From contig OZ020268.1 of the NCBI GenBank assembly GCA_963971225.1, positions 13,059,032 through 13,123,031 on the forward strand: a stretch of DNA of 64,000 bases, given 5' to 3'. Shown one piece after another: positions 30,776 through 42,784 of this stretch (within the stretch, counting starts at the first letter, position 1; each line of letters begins with the position of its first letter). Below the pieces are notes generated by a model, which saw nothing but the letters and a program-made list of their open reading frames with translations, made no database searches and was not told the origin of the DNA. The DNA is from Melieria omissa (taxonomy: Eukaryota; Arthropoda; Insecta; Diptera; Ulidiidae). A program made the translations under genes and the position numbers.

Positions 30776-32719
30776 TTGTTACGAAGTGCATGTCGCTGTC
30801 AGCTGTCAGTTTGGTCTGCAGTAGCTGGCGTATCTTCTGCACCACATCGGCTGCGGTTTGATTTTCCAGTATCACAAACCAGAGCTCAGTCAAAACATTG
30901 CTGGCGATAACAGCACCGCGAAAGGCGTAAATCTGATGTGTCATTGCGCACGAACCGCTGTCGGTAGCCGATGATGAGGAGAATCTAAGCGGAAGATCAC
31001 CGGCACACTATGATCAGAGTTCAGGTGGCCGGCGCCTCGGTCAAGCATTATCAAACGCGCAGTGGTCACTGCCCGGTGAAATTGTCACCGACTGCACATT
31101 TCATTAGCGTTGAGCAGCACTGAGACGGCCCACAGTTTTCAGCCAGCAGCAACACTAAAATAAAGAGGGAAAAACAATAAACGAAATTCATGCGCTTTGT
31201 TTGCCGGCTGACTGTGAATGCTGCGCGTATGTGTGTGTGTGTGTGTGTGTTTGTTTGAGCGCGTCTACATGGAGAAGGATGAAGGAGCCCTCATGGTATT
31301 ATCCGATTAAGTTTATCGGCCGCATTAGTCACTGTCCGCAGTCGCAGACAGACCAGCAGCTCCGCCACTGTGGCCACTTTGCTCGATCCACGCTGCGAAG
31401 AGGTCGTGCTGTGGTCGTTTAATTTACAAAATTATGACGAATGGCAAATAAATGACCCCTTTGAGATGAGCTGCGCTGACTCGCTGTCGGCCCGGTTGAG
31501 TCGCGCTGCTCTTGCGCCTGGCATGACCGCTAACAAGCTGCACCGGCTGGAGGCGGAGGCGAAGGCGAAGGCGAAGGCTGTGCAATGTGCGGTGCGGGCA
31601 AATGCTCTGCAATTTTCGTTTATTTACACAAATTGATGTGAACGTTTCAATTAACTTTGACGACAGCCGCCTGCCCCACATGTTATTCTATGCGCCATTT
31701 ATCGAATGCAACTCGGCCATGCGGCGCAAGTCGAAGGAACGGGCAGCGAACGCATGAAGGAAGTGCAGACGTTGCCCAATAACAATGCAACATTAATTTA
31801 GCTAAAAGCGGAAAACTTAATTGAAACACTCAGTGATGTGGTGATTAATGTGAATTTTGTTGTTGCTGTTGTTGCTCACATATGTTGCAAGTTGATTTTC
31901 GCATGAATTTATATTGAATTTTTGGTTATATTGTCTGGTTGTGTATTGCAATTATTGTTTTCAATGTATATAAATGTGATCTGATACAATTTTTTGTCAT
32001 GACTGACGCACTAACTAATTTGAGCAGCCGTTAGAAAATAAACCTCGAGATTTTTTTGTTTTAATTCGGGGAAAGTTAAGGTCTAAATTTATCGTTTAAG
32101 TCACCCTCGTTGTTTTTTGTCCATAACATTCTATAGTAATTTTTTAATTTTTGTTTTATCGGATCCTGTTTTATCGAGTGTTGTCATATGACAGCAACCA
32201 CATCGTTGTGGCTGTAATAATTACTTAAAAATACAAAATTGTATGTATAACTAAAAATCGAATATTCCTTTGTAAAATTCAGCTGAAATTATTTCAAATT
32301 TTTTTTTTAATTTATTATTTTATTTTGATTTATTACTTCAGATTAGCGTGGAAAATCGCCGGGCACTGCTAGCATTGGTGGATTGGATGGTCTCAAACCA
32401 TTTATTTCTATGTCTGTGTGTCCATTCGCTTTCCAGTATGTCTGACTATTCTTACCGCTTTTGGTCTTTTGGGACCAAAATTGGTCAGATTTTTTTACTT
32501 TGGTCCGCTGGTCTGCTTAAAAGAATTTCTGTCCGTTTTGTGATGTGAATATCTTTTCATAAGTATACAAAATTGATTTAAAAAATAAATTTTAGTTTAA
32601 AAATTAATTTAAAAATAACGCAAATTTTTAATTTGGTCGGTTTTGGCCGGATTTGGTCGGAAAAAAATTGTTCAAGTGGCAACACTGATTCTTACAGTAT
32701 TTTCTCCTTTTGGTTTTAC
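30776..32719. other. Noncoding DNA
   Basis: No gene is supported. A minus-strand open stretch at 30,760-30,944 adjoining the mariner relic looks moderately protein-like but is not identified. A GT run lies at 31,231-31,250 and GGCGAA-type repeats near 31,553-31,580. Confidence 0.4.
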
Positions 32720-32965
32720 ATTTGTACATCTGCTCGTTCAAGCGTCTGTGCGTAGGTTCATCCATGCATTCGCAGCTCTCTCCATATGTTCCTTTGTCCG
32801 CCTTTCTATTTGTCTGTATTTCTATTCATTTCTTCGTCCATTTATCTCTCCATCATTCTCCCCGTATGTTCTATTATCTAATTGCCCGTCCTTCTGTCTC
32901 ATCTTTCATAAACATTTTTATTTGCATGGCTGATTCGCTCGTTGGCTATCCGCTGGTTTTTTAAT

Positions 32966-33025
32966 ATGAGTATTCCAATCTATCAATCAATCTATCAATC
33001 AATCCATCAATCAATCTATCAAAAT

Positions 33026-33105
<80 letters not shown>

Positions 33106-33142
33106 ATCTATCAATCTATCAATCTATCAATCTATCAATCAC

Positions 33143-33222
<80 letters not shown>
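32966..33222 (+). repeat. CAATCTAT / CAAT tandem repeat
   Basis: The first part is an array of a 12-bp unit (CAATCAATCTAT) with variants. From about 33,144 to 33,222 it becomes about 20 pure CAAT units. It creates a long but meaningless open frame of INQS repeats. Confidence 0.95.
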
Positions 33223-33224
<2 letters not shown>

Positions 33225-33417
33225 TATCTCCGTCCGTTCACCTCTTTGCTCTTTCGTATTTTTCTTCTTCTTCTTTCATCTATTTGCCCAGAAAGGTTTT
33301 TGTTCGTACGTCTGTCCATTCTTTGTATCTGCCCCCCATCGTCGACCTTTATCCCCTTTATTCTTTGTATCTGTGTATCTGTCCATGTGTGTGTCCTTCC
33401 ATCTTTTCGTTTGCTTA

Positions 33418-33472
33418 TCTATATTCTAGTTCATCTATATTCTACTTCATCTATATTCTAGTTCATCTATAC
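33418..33472 (+). repeat. 16-bp tandem repeat, about 3.5 copies
   Basis: The unit TCTATATTCTAGTTCA repeats with one C/G change. It lies in the same pyrimidine-rich domain. Confidence 0.8.
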
Positions 33473-33610
33473 ATTTATCTAGAATAAAGAGCCATATGTA
33501 GAATTAAAGTTTCTGGAAAATATCGAATCCGTCTATCAAATCGTATGCCCCTCTATATGTTCGTCTCTCTCCCAGTCATCCAATTATTTGTCTGTCTGTT
33601 CATTCATTCT

Positions 33611-35680
33611 GCTGATTAGGAAGCTGGTAAGGTGTGATTGTTCTAGTTTCTATAATGATTTCGATTCTGGCATATAAAGAATTCAATAAAATTGTCCATG
33701 CTGCTGCACGTTGTTGTAAGATTACAAATACTTGTTGCTGTCATGATTTACTTGAATTTTATAGTTTCAATTTTTTTGTGGTCACATTTGTTGTCACACA
33801 TGTACTTGCAATGTGTTGGTGTTGTAATATCTAAAACATAATAGTTACCACCAGCGAAATGACCGAACTGTACCAGACAACAGAAGCCCACAGGAGCTGC
33901 GGGGGAGTAGGTTTCAGAAAATGCGTTAAATTTGCTGCCGCCGCCTGTTGACACTGCTGCGTTGAATGCGCAAAAGACGGCATACAGTTGGGGAGGAAGG
34001 GACGGGGCGCCGGTAAATTCTTAATGCAACCGGAGCGGCATATTGTGTCTGCTCAGTCACGTGGGTAATTGCCGCCGCATGGGGTCGCTGCCGACGATGA
34101 CGCAAGTGGCGCAAGTGACAATTGCAACTGGAATAGCAACAGCAACAACATCTGCAACAGGAAAAAAGGGTGCAAAAAGAAAGCAGTCACTGTGCAAGGC
34201 AGCATACGATGCGCATCCTTGCAACCAAATGCGAACATAACCGCACACACACACACACCTACAAACAAGTGCACCAGGACGGCGCTGTACATGGACATGT
34301 GTGCGAGTCCACGCAGTGTTTTAGACAGAACAAAATTGCGTGGAATAAAAATGTGGTCAGGACAGCAGCGCTCGACGACGGCGTCGCAACGGGACGGGAG
34401 AAGGGAGGGTGGACAGTAGCGGCAGCGTTTGTTCGAGTTAAATCAAGCGAAAAGCACAATCGAGTCAGCCAGTGGGAGAGCGTTGACACTTGGGTGTGGG
34501 CGTGGACATGTGGCATGCGGCACTGGCCGCTCTAAGCCTGTTGCCGTGCGCTGCCATGTCGTTGCAGCAATGCACAATGCCATTCGAGAGCAGCAAGTAG
34601 AATTTTAAATATGCTCGACGTTTACTGTGTTTAACGCACACAAAACACACCCACACACACACACACGTAAGATTGGCGTCTGCTTGTCTGCCGCTAAACC
34701 AACAAAATCTCGCATAGACAACGCAAGAAAAACAAAAGAAAACATTGCAAAGGCAACGTGCGGCGTTAGGAAGCGAAATCAAGGAAAAGGCGGACACTGG
34801 CTGCAGCGAATCCTTGTCGGCCGCTTCTCGGCCGGGCGCCGGCTTGTGGCGTGTTTGTTTTGCGCTTTGCGCGTGTGCTCGGTCCTGCTGCGGTATGTGA
34901 AAAATCATGCGAGACAACACTTAAAATAACAAATCATAACACTGCGTAATGAAGGCAAACAAAAGGAGCTGTCGCTGTCGTTGTTGTTGTTGCTGTAGAT
35001 GGTATTGTTGTTGTTGCAGTTCAATTTAAGCTGATGTTGCTTTTGTTGTTGTTGTGGCGCTGTTTGTGTTTCTGCTCAACTAAAGGCAAGGATACAAATT
35101 GCCGCGCACTGTTGCCGCCGGATGGGGAGGGGAAGGAAGGATGCTGTAAAAACAAAGACGGTCATGTCGGGAAATTAGAAAAAACAACGAACGAATTGAA
35201 AACGAAAATCCACCACAACCGCACATGACACATACACACGCATGTTCGCATAAGTGTGTGTGTGTGTGAGAGAGAAATCGACGGAGCCGTAAGAGACATG
35301 CTGGGAGACCTTCCACGGGCCGTTTAAAATTTGAATTTTGCATAAAATTTAACTGCGTCGAATATTGAGAGATTAGTTGCGATATGAGAAAACCTGAGTC
35401 TGGCTATAATTATAATGTTATTATTTAAAATACTGCCACTCAAATAAATTAGATTTTTTTTTTACTTCATTAGAATTGCAACTTCCGCTGTTGTTTTTAT
35501 AACTTTTGAACCAATAAAGTCAGAGTAATGAAATTTTGACACGTGATCGAGGAGATTTTGGGTTTTCACATACTTACTTTTCAAAAAAATTATATTTAAA
35601 TTTTCAAGGATATAAAGGATTTAAAATTTCAAAGAACCTTTTTCATATCCTTTTTTTACAAATAGATAAAAAATAAATTT
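33611..35680. other. Noncoding DNA with CA/GT runs
   Basis: No gene is supported. CA runs occur at about 34,244-34,258 and 34,650-34,667, and a GT run near 35,252-35,267. Confidence 0.4.
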
Positions 35681-35682
35681 TA

Positions 35683-36427
35683 TCAGGTGTACAACTTTGC
35701 TTCCGCCGTTTTTTTTTTCCAAAATTAAAAGCTTTATTGCGAAAAAGTGCTTACAGATGTATTATTCAAAGTATTGTCCGTCGCTAGCGACAACTTTCTC
35801 CCATCTTTCCGGCAATTTTCGGATCCCGGCTCGAAAAAAGGAGTCCTCTTTTGACGCTATCCATGAAGCAATCCATTTTTCCAATTCTTCGAAGGATTGA
35901 AAATGTTGATCTGCCAGGCCGTGTGCCATCGAACGGAATAGGTGGAAGTCAGAAGGGGCGACATCTGGGGAATACGGCGGGTGGGGCAAGACTTCCCATT
36001 TCAGCGTTTCCAGGTACTTTTTGACCACTTTTGCGACGTGAGGCCGAGCATTGTCGTGTTGGAGGATGACTTTGTCATGTCGAAATCACCATTTTTAAAA
36101 CGTTGAAACCACTCCCGACACGTTCTTTCACTCAGAGCAGCATCACCGTAAGTTTCTGAGAGCATTCGATGCGCTTCAGCTGCATTTTTTTTCGAATTGT
36201 AACAGAAAAGTAAAACTTCCCGCAAATGGCGAGAATTGGGCACATAAACGGACATTTTCGAGCGTGAATAATACGAAAACAAGAACAACTGTCACTGAAA
36301 CGGCGATGACAATTCGTTAGGCACTGTCCACACTCACTTTAAAGGCATTACCATCTATATCTTTCAACCAGCCTCAGCCGGTACAGCCACCTATCGGAAA
36401 ACGGCGGAAGCAAAGTTGTACATCTGA
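35683..36427 (-). mobile_element. Internally deleted mariner element
   Basis: The 30-bp terminal inverted repeats begin TCAGGTGTACAACTTTGCTT and differ at one position. TA flanks both ends (35,681-35,682; 36,428-36,429). On the minus strand the N-terminal helix-turn-helix region starts with MSVYVPNSRHLREVLLFCYN. It joins, with a frame change, directly to the catalytic block KVILQHDNARPHV and then SPDVAPSDFHLF. There are 34 residues between the last two aspartates (DD34D). The first catalytic aspartate and its surroundings are deleted. The C-terminus ends GQYFE. Confidence 0.93.
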
Positions 36428-36641
36428 TATTTACATTATTGACCCTCTCCTCTTTTATTCGATATACGTAGGCTGCCTTTTATATTGTTTCAATAGGGAT
36501 GGTCTAGTAAGTTTTTGAAAAATCTGAGATTGCCATTGAAAAGTTTATAATTTTTTACCAGAAACGTGCTTAGAACATTTTGATGTTCAAGCGCTTTTTG
36601 TGTTGTTTACACCAACTTGAAAAATTCATCTCGTTCAAAAA

Positions 36642-37720
36642 TTGGATTTAACTCGTGAACATTTTCGAGTATCAATTTTTTATGATATCCGAAGTGAATT
36701 ATCTCAACAACAATGCTTCGATGGCCTTCATTTGGCATTTGGTTATGAAGCACTAACCCTCAAAACAATTTATAACTGGTTTAACGAATTCAAGTATGGT
36801 CGCCGCTTGCTCCAGGACGAATTTTGTTAAGGTCGTCCAAAATCGGTCATTGTGCCAGAAACCATTGATGCTGTGCGTGAACTGATAATGATAGATCGTC
36901 ATGTGAGATACCGTAAGATAGAGGCATCCTTGGGCATTAGTTTCACGGATGTGCATTCGATATTGCATGAACATTTAGCTGTCAGAAAGATTTGTTCTCG
37001 TTGGATTCCGCATAATTTGACAATCACTCACAAAAAGGCTCGTGTCGATTGGTGCAAAGAAATGATGGAAACATTTGATTGCGGTACTTCAAAAGACGTT
37101 TATAAATTCGAGACAGGTGACGAATCATGGATATATGCGTATGAGCCCCAAACAAAACAGCTATTGACCGTGTGGGTCCTCCAAGACGAGCCAAATCCAA
37201 CAACAGTTTTTCGGGCACGCAGCACATCCAAGAAAATGGTCGCATGTTTCTTCAGAAAAACTGGACATATGGCCACTATGCCATTAGAGCAACGTTGAAC
37301 TGTCAATTCTGAGTGATATACAAGAATTTGTTTGACAGAAGTGTTCAATAAAATGCGGAAAAACAACCGCCGACGCCGAATCATTCTTCTCCAGGACAAT
37401 GCGCGTTCTCACACATCGGCTCAAGCAATCTTCTATTTGATCGACCAAAGCATCGATTTAATGGGTCATTCGCCATACAGCTCTGATCTAGTACCCAATG
37501 AATTAATTAATAATTTTTTAATAATAAATAATAATTAATTAATAATTTTAATTTTTTAATAATAATTAATTATTAATTAATTACTAGTACCCAATGACTT
37601 CTTTTTATTCCAGAAGATGCTGCTGAAGCAAGGAAAAGTGCCTCGACAATTGGTTTGAGTGCATTCAAAAGTGTATAAATCTTCAAGGAGAATACTTGGT
37701 TATAAGAAAGTGCATTTTCA
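36642..37720 (+). pseudogene. Mariner transposase with stops and an A/T insertion
   Basis: One frame runs nearly the full gene: LTREHFRVSIFYDIR near the N-terminus, LALTLKTIYNW-type helix-turn-helix region (EALTLKTIYNWF), TGDESWIYAYEP (first catalytic Asp), LLQDNARSH (second) and YSSDLVPN (before the third). It is broken by TAA at 36,828 and TGA codons at 37,296 and about 37,314, without frameshifts. An 82-bp A/T insertion then splits the VPND motif. The C-terminal block (WFECIQKCINLQGEYL) follows in another frame. Point stops without indels over about 850 bp suggest moderate age. Confidence 0.9.
37502..37583. repeat. 82-bp pure A/T insertion with 14-bp duplication
   Basis: The insertion consists only of A and T, rich in TTAATTAAT words. 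It is flanked by direct copies of CTAGTACCCAATGA (37,488-37,501 and 37,584-37,597). It interrupts the third catalytic motif of the mariner transposase. Confidence 0.9.
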
Positions 37721-37865
37721 TCCTTTTTGAAAAAATATAAAAGGCAACCCTCGTACATAATGACATATTCTAACGAGGTTACGAATTTTTTAAAATATTT
37801 TGGATTTTATATTCCCTTGAAAAAGTTTTTTTAAAAGGACAAACGATGTAGAAATGAAAAACAGT

Positions 37866-37953
37866 GCAGTATTACTATGTTTGGTCTCTAGTTTCACGCC
37901 CATATGGACTTTTTACAGTGTGAAACATTTTTTTTATTTTTGTCGCACGTTAT
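37866..37953 (-). repeat. Dispersed repeat, copy 2
   Basis: It shares the blocks TTACTATGTTTGG, CTCTAGTTTC, a TATGGACTTTTT-like block and TTGTCGCACG with 53,866-53,945, in the same order. Confidence 0.6.
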
Positions 37954-39444
37954 GATCATACATACTCGTACATGAAAAATTACCAGTTGGCATCCTAACA
38001 AAGGATTTGCCTCAAATGTTCATCTTTGCAGATCTTAAATTTTCCCCTTCGTAGCGTCACAGTTGCAAGTCTAAAATTGAAATTTAAATCGTATAACATA
38101 CTTTCATTGAGGCGTCTTACATAACGCTTTGAAATCTCAGTAACGAGAATTTGTCTAAGCCGGTAAAAATCCTATGAACACATATTAGCGAGGATTTTCT
38201 CCACTTGCGGTGGAACAAAACAGAACATAAACCAGCAAAGATGTTCGAAAGACATGAATTTCATACCCAGCGTGTCAAGTTGCGAGCTAAAAGAAATGTG
38301 GCAGCTAATGTGCCATGGTGATGCTTTGGATTTCAGAAAACGTTGTCTCGTTGTTTCACGTCAATCTGTCTAATTTCGCTCGATTCATCAAGGAGTATAA
38401 ATATTTCCACCAAACTCCAACAGCTAAGTAACTTGCGGCCTATTACACTGTGTGACAGCCAATTTTAAACATGAACAAATCTGTATCATTTAATTTATAT
38501 GTTTTGTAACATCCTTACTGATCCTTGAGTTATTTGAACCTTACTTTAGTGAAGCAGGTTTGTTAAGTTAATAACTCGAAATGTCTAAAAATTCTTGCTA
38601 CGCGATTTGGTTTGTTTATAAAAAATACAAAAAATTTAATCAAAAGAATAAAAACTACAAAATAAAAGTATTCAGCAAACAATACAATAAATGAAAAAAA
38701 TTCAAACATTAATAATTTGTTTTTACAGATGCCAAATGCTATGCCAAATTGATTTCTTATTACACCCAGTCATGGCTACTCAAATGTTTGCAGTTTAAAA
38801 TTTAACTATTTTCCGTTTTACACTCCTCCGCCTAGTTTCATAATAGAAAAAAAACAATTAAATGACAGCACTGCAGTCGCGTTGACCGAGTGCGCCAAAA
38901 TCAGACTTTTAATATTTCATATTTTTTGCTTTTGAATTCTGAAAACAAAATTTAAATTATTGTGCCAGTAAGTCGACAACAACAACAACAATAACAATGG
39001 CAAGAAGAGAATAAAAAAAAAATAAAGCAAAATTTCTTGCCGACAGGACACTTGGGCCAAGTGTCCAAAAGAACGAATTGCGCGCGAAATTTTGTTTTAT
39101 GCTTTTGCTGTTTCTTTTCGGAAAAGTTTTATATATTTTTTTGTAGTTACTCTATGCAAAAGCAAATAATTTTCAGCAACAGCAACTAAGAAAATACCTG
39201 CAACAGCGGCAAACGAATAGCGAGAAAGTTGCGAAAATTGCTAGTGGACGGCCGCATTGTTGTCGCATCATTCGCGCCACTTGACGGCGAACGCGAACGC
39301 GGACACAGCTGAATGGAACTAATGATGCAACTAATTGTTGGGCGCGCGCAGGCAGCTACAATTAGCAGCATCGGTGTTCGGCGCAGACGCAGACGCACAC
39401 AGCCCATGCAGCAGTGGAAACGGAGGAAGAAGTAGCAGGACAGC

Positions 39445-39495
39445 AAGAAGCAGCAGTAGAACAAGAAGCAGCAGTAGAACAAGAAGCAGCAGCAG
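39445..39495. repeat. 18-bp tandem repeat, nearly 3 copies
   Basis: The unit AAGAAGCAGCAGTAGAAC is repeated and then fades into CAG repeats. It explains the leucine/valine-rich open frames on the minus strand. Confidence 0.85.
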
Positions 39496-41754
39496 CAGCG
39501 AATGAAAATAGTGACCAAGGCGTGAGCGAGAAGCCAAAGCAGTGGCAAAATGTCACTTGCAGCTTCTAATTAGCGCAACAATTTCATTGGACTGGCACGG
39601 CGACTGTGTAATTTCAGCTGATTACCACTGCAGCCAACGACAATTTTCGTGCGCTAGTTTTGCTGGCAGCAACATCAACAACAGCAACGGCAACAGCAAT
39701 GGCGAGCGCTCAAGTGGCAACGTCAGGTCACTTGGAAAGCGTGCGCCAAAAAAAAAGCCGAATTAAAAAGTTTTCTTTGCTATTTGCGCACAGTGCCAGA
39801 AATGACACTTCCTGCGCGCATATCCTTTGGCTGCTACAGGCTGCTGTCGCCTTCGCTGCTGCTGCTTTATCTGCTTTTGGTTTTGTTTTGCTTTATTTCT
39901 ATATGCTTTTTATTTGTGCCAACAAGTGAAGGTTCCATAATTAGAATTTGACTTGGCCACATGCCGCCCGATGACACGTTGGCGCTGCCTCAAACCTAAG
40001 TTGAAGTGACTTTTGTCGCAATGTGCCCAGGCGACAGGTTAATAACGTCTTGGCAAGTGCGTTGTTTTTTGAAGTATTTTTTTTATTCATTTCTATTTTG
40101 TTTTTTCGTTTCGTTTTGTCAGCGCTGACGCGAACAAAGTGTTTCATTAACACAATTGCAACACTGGGACCATATTTATCGGCAACACACGATTTCTTAA
40201 TACGACGACAGCAAATTTATTTGGCCCCGAAATGTGTGCGAGGGTTGGTGGCGATCGCGACCAATGAAAATGAAAGCAGATTTTTATATCGTTTTGCTGT
40301 GGCAGCAATAAACATAAACATAAAAGTCAAAATAAAAACACACACACAGCAATAAGACGAAGAAGAAAAATACGACAACGAAGCGGACAATGCATATGGG
40401 GTGGCCCCGCCCCCTTTTGCTGGCACTGAAATTACTTGTACAGCCATGTAGCAATTGCCTGCCCTATGGTCCATCAGCGACGTTCATTGCGACACTGGGT
40501 CCCATAAAACCGTTCAAAGTGTCCAATTGGCGAACGTTTCGACAATGTGCAGCACGTTTTCGAATAAAAAAAACATTGCCTAGTATCAGTGGGGGGTTGT
40601 GAACCCCATTGCCCTCCTGCTAGGCGCCTGCGCTCGCATATTATCTCCGATTAGATGTGCGCAACTTGCTGCTCGCATGAAAACTGATTTGGTTAATGGT
40701 CGCTTAGGAGGTTCGTCGCATAGTGCGTTGGCCTTCAAGCCTCCAACGAGCTCCAGCGCATTTTCCTATGCAATCAGCGCAATGTATAAACGTGCAGCTA
40801 GAATTAACAGTTATCATTATCAGCGGCCTATGGTGTACTTCGCGCCTCGGCGTATGCTTTAAATTTTTTTTTTATAAATTTAAGTCCACAACACGCAGCA
40901 TCGCAAACAACGAAACGGCAAATCATGCTGTGCAAGTTTTTTTTGTGTTGTTGTTTTTGTTTACTTGCTGCTTACACGCCACATTTATCCTTAAAGCGGA
41001 TTATCTGGCATGTTCGAGCGAAAATGTATGTATAGCCAAATATTTGAAGCGCCTCATTGTGGCGCTTTGTGTGCTTCAAGCGCTGATTGCAAATTGTTTG
41101 GCAAATTGTGGTCCATTTGGAAATGGTTATTTTTATTTATTCTCCTTCGTTTTCTTTATGTTTTTCTTTCTTTCATTCCACCTATCGTCCATTCGCAAGT
41201 AATAAGCGAGAATATTGCGTAAAGTAGCTTTGGTCGCATTCGTCTTGGAAAATGCGTTGTTCGTGCCGTCGTTTGACATCGTTCATCAGGGAAATCCTCG
41301 AGGAAACCAAATTAATATAAGCTTAGTGAAGTAGAAAAGGATAATTTGCGCATATCTTGCAATTTTGCTTCTTTTATTTATTTTTTTTTTGGTATTTTTG
41401 TGCGTTTAGCAATGAACGTTCTTAAAGATGAAACGCAAAATTTTGCGTGAAATTCCAATGAGGCGTGCAATGAATAGCGTTTATAGCCTCAAGACCGCAA
41501 TTATCGAAGGAGAAGGAAAAGAGATTTTGAAATAGAATCGTTTTATTCAAAGTATACAACATTTAGTCAAATTGAATGAGCATTTCAATTTTCAATAATG
41601 ACCTTTTTTCAGTGCAGTTTTCCATAGAAGTATCTCGTCAACGATTGAATTAGAACACTGAATGCTCAACGATTTCCTTTGAACTACTTCAACCTGTTTA
41701 TTTCCGAGCAACTGACTTTCATGTTTTTAATTTGTAGTATTTTGTTTGAAATAA

Positions 41755-42134
41755 AATGAAAGGAAATATGACAAAAAGATTGCACTATACACTTTTGGTG
41801 GTGGGTTGGTTGGTTGGAACAAGTACAGGTTTCAGAAAGTTTTTTATGTCGCGATAAGCTGCCAGAAAATGGAAATCTCTAGGCTCTGCCTGCTTCGACA
41901 ACTGGGACAACTTCAGAGACTCATGATTAATGAAAGGAAATATGACAAAAAGGTTTCACAATGCACTTTCGGTTGTAGGTTGGTTGGAAGAAGTAAAGAT
42001 TTCAGAAAATTGTTTAGGTCGCGATTACTTAAGCCACCTCCTATGCCACAGCCGGGGCTCTCTGTGGATAAAAATGGAAATCTTAAGGCTCTCCGTTCTT
42101 CGACAACTGGGACAATCTCAGAGACTCGTGACTA
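41755..42134 (+). repeat. Tandem duplication of a repeat fragment
   Basis: Unit 1 (41,755-41,928, 174 bp) and unit 2 (41,929-42,134, 206 bp) share AATGAAAGGAAATATGACAA at the start, GGTTGGTTGGAA in the middle, AAAATGGAAATC and CGACAACTGGGACAA at the end. Unit 2 has about 30 extra bp (near 42,020-42,055). After unit 2 the sequence ends in CAACCTAACCTAACG near 42,235-42,250. Confidence 0.8.
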
Positions 42135-42566
42135 CACTAAGTGTATCATTATTGAGGTAATGACCTCCCTCGGCTCCTCCTCACATCCATCCAAGTGTAT
42201 CTTTCTGCAAAGTCTTGTGACCAAACAGCCACTTCAACCTAACCTAACGTAACAGTCTCTAAAGACTTGTGGTGTGCTGAGTCTAATTTGTCGATATCGA
42301 TTAAAAATGAAGAGTGATGAGGACCAGAGTTTCTTCGTAATTAAAAAAATCACAGTGCATTTAGGAAGCCGGTAACCATTCGCAGTAGAAAAAGATGAAA
42401 GTAAAGTAAAAGAGGAAATGGAGTGAGGCGTGAAATAAAAAACAAAAACACTCTATTTGAGAAAGTGGGCTCCCGCTGCTCTCAGGTTGATCCCAGACGT
42501 ACCATATGTAAGACTGACCCCCATTTATTTTCCCTTCTGAATGTTTTTTCTATATACACCTAAACG

Positions 42567-42770
42567 CTATATCCAACTCTTAAAGGGTCTGCCATAGGTT
42601 TCAACTATTGCTACGCAGGCCAGGTCTGCCAGGAACCTTGACCCCAAGGTACGGAGACGGGGTTCCTGTAGAGTCGGGCAGTGGCACAGGATCGTTTCCA
42701 CTTCTTCTTCATCTCCATAGCTTCTGCAGACATCACTCTCACTAGTCATTTTCAATGGAACTGGCTCCAC
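42567..42770 (-). pseudogene. Non-LTR retrotransposon ORF2 C-terminal remnant
   Basis: The minus strand encodes VCRSYGDEEEVETILCHCP followed by LRTLGSRFLADL. This is the cysteine-rich end of the reverse transcriptase polyprotein found in R1/Jockey/I-type retrotransposons, usually C-x2-C-x-H-x-C. Here the second cysteine is Tyr. Nothing of the reverse transcriptase core is present upstream, so only a 3' stub remains. Confidence 0.7.
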
Positions 42771-42784
42771 ACTTCTAAATGCAG

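Larger units (their letters stand above)
32720..33610 (+). repeat. Pyrimidine-rich decayed short-repeat domain
   Basis: The plus strand is dominated by T and C, with recurring words such as TCCAT, TCTGT, CATCTAT and GTTCGTC. It looks like an old ATCT/GTCC-type array that has decayed, with a well-preserved core at 32,966-33,222. Confidence 0.6.
36467..37753 (+). mobile_element. Near full-length mariner element
   Basis: The terminal repeats read CGTAGGCTGCCTTTTATATT at the left and CGAGGGTTGCCTTTTATATT at the right (complement). TA flanks both ends (36,465-36,466; 37,754-37,755). The 1,287-bp length is canonical for mariner. It differs in ends and transposase from the mariner 40 bp to its left, so they are separate insertions of separate lineages. 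Confidence 0.92.
37756..41754. other. Noncoding DNA
   Basis: No gene is supported. It includes a dispersed repeat (37,866-37,953), an 18-bp tandem repeat (39,445-39,495), and CAA/CAG-type runs near 38,980 and 39,680. The open frame at 40,599-40,862 lacks recognisable features. Confidence 0.4.

Noticed and set aside
32942..33487. Long plus-strand open frame with INQS repeats
   Set aside because: It is a translation of the CAAT/CAATCTAT array; a 12-bp period keeps the frame open by itself.
39186..39548. 120-codon minus-strand frame rich in Leu, Cys and Phe
   Set aside because: Explained by the AAGAAGCAGCAGTAGAAC tandem repeat and CAG runs.
40599..40862. Plus-strand 87-codon frame
   Set aside because: No recognisable motif; the only start lies in a low-information context with no splice evidence.
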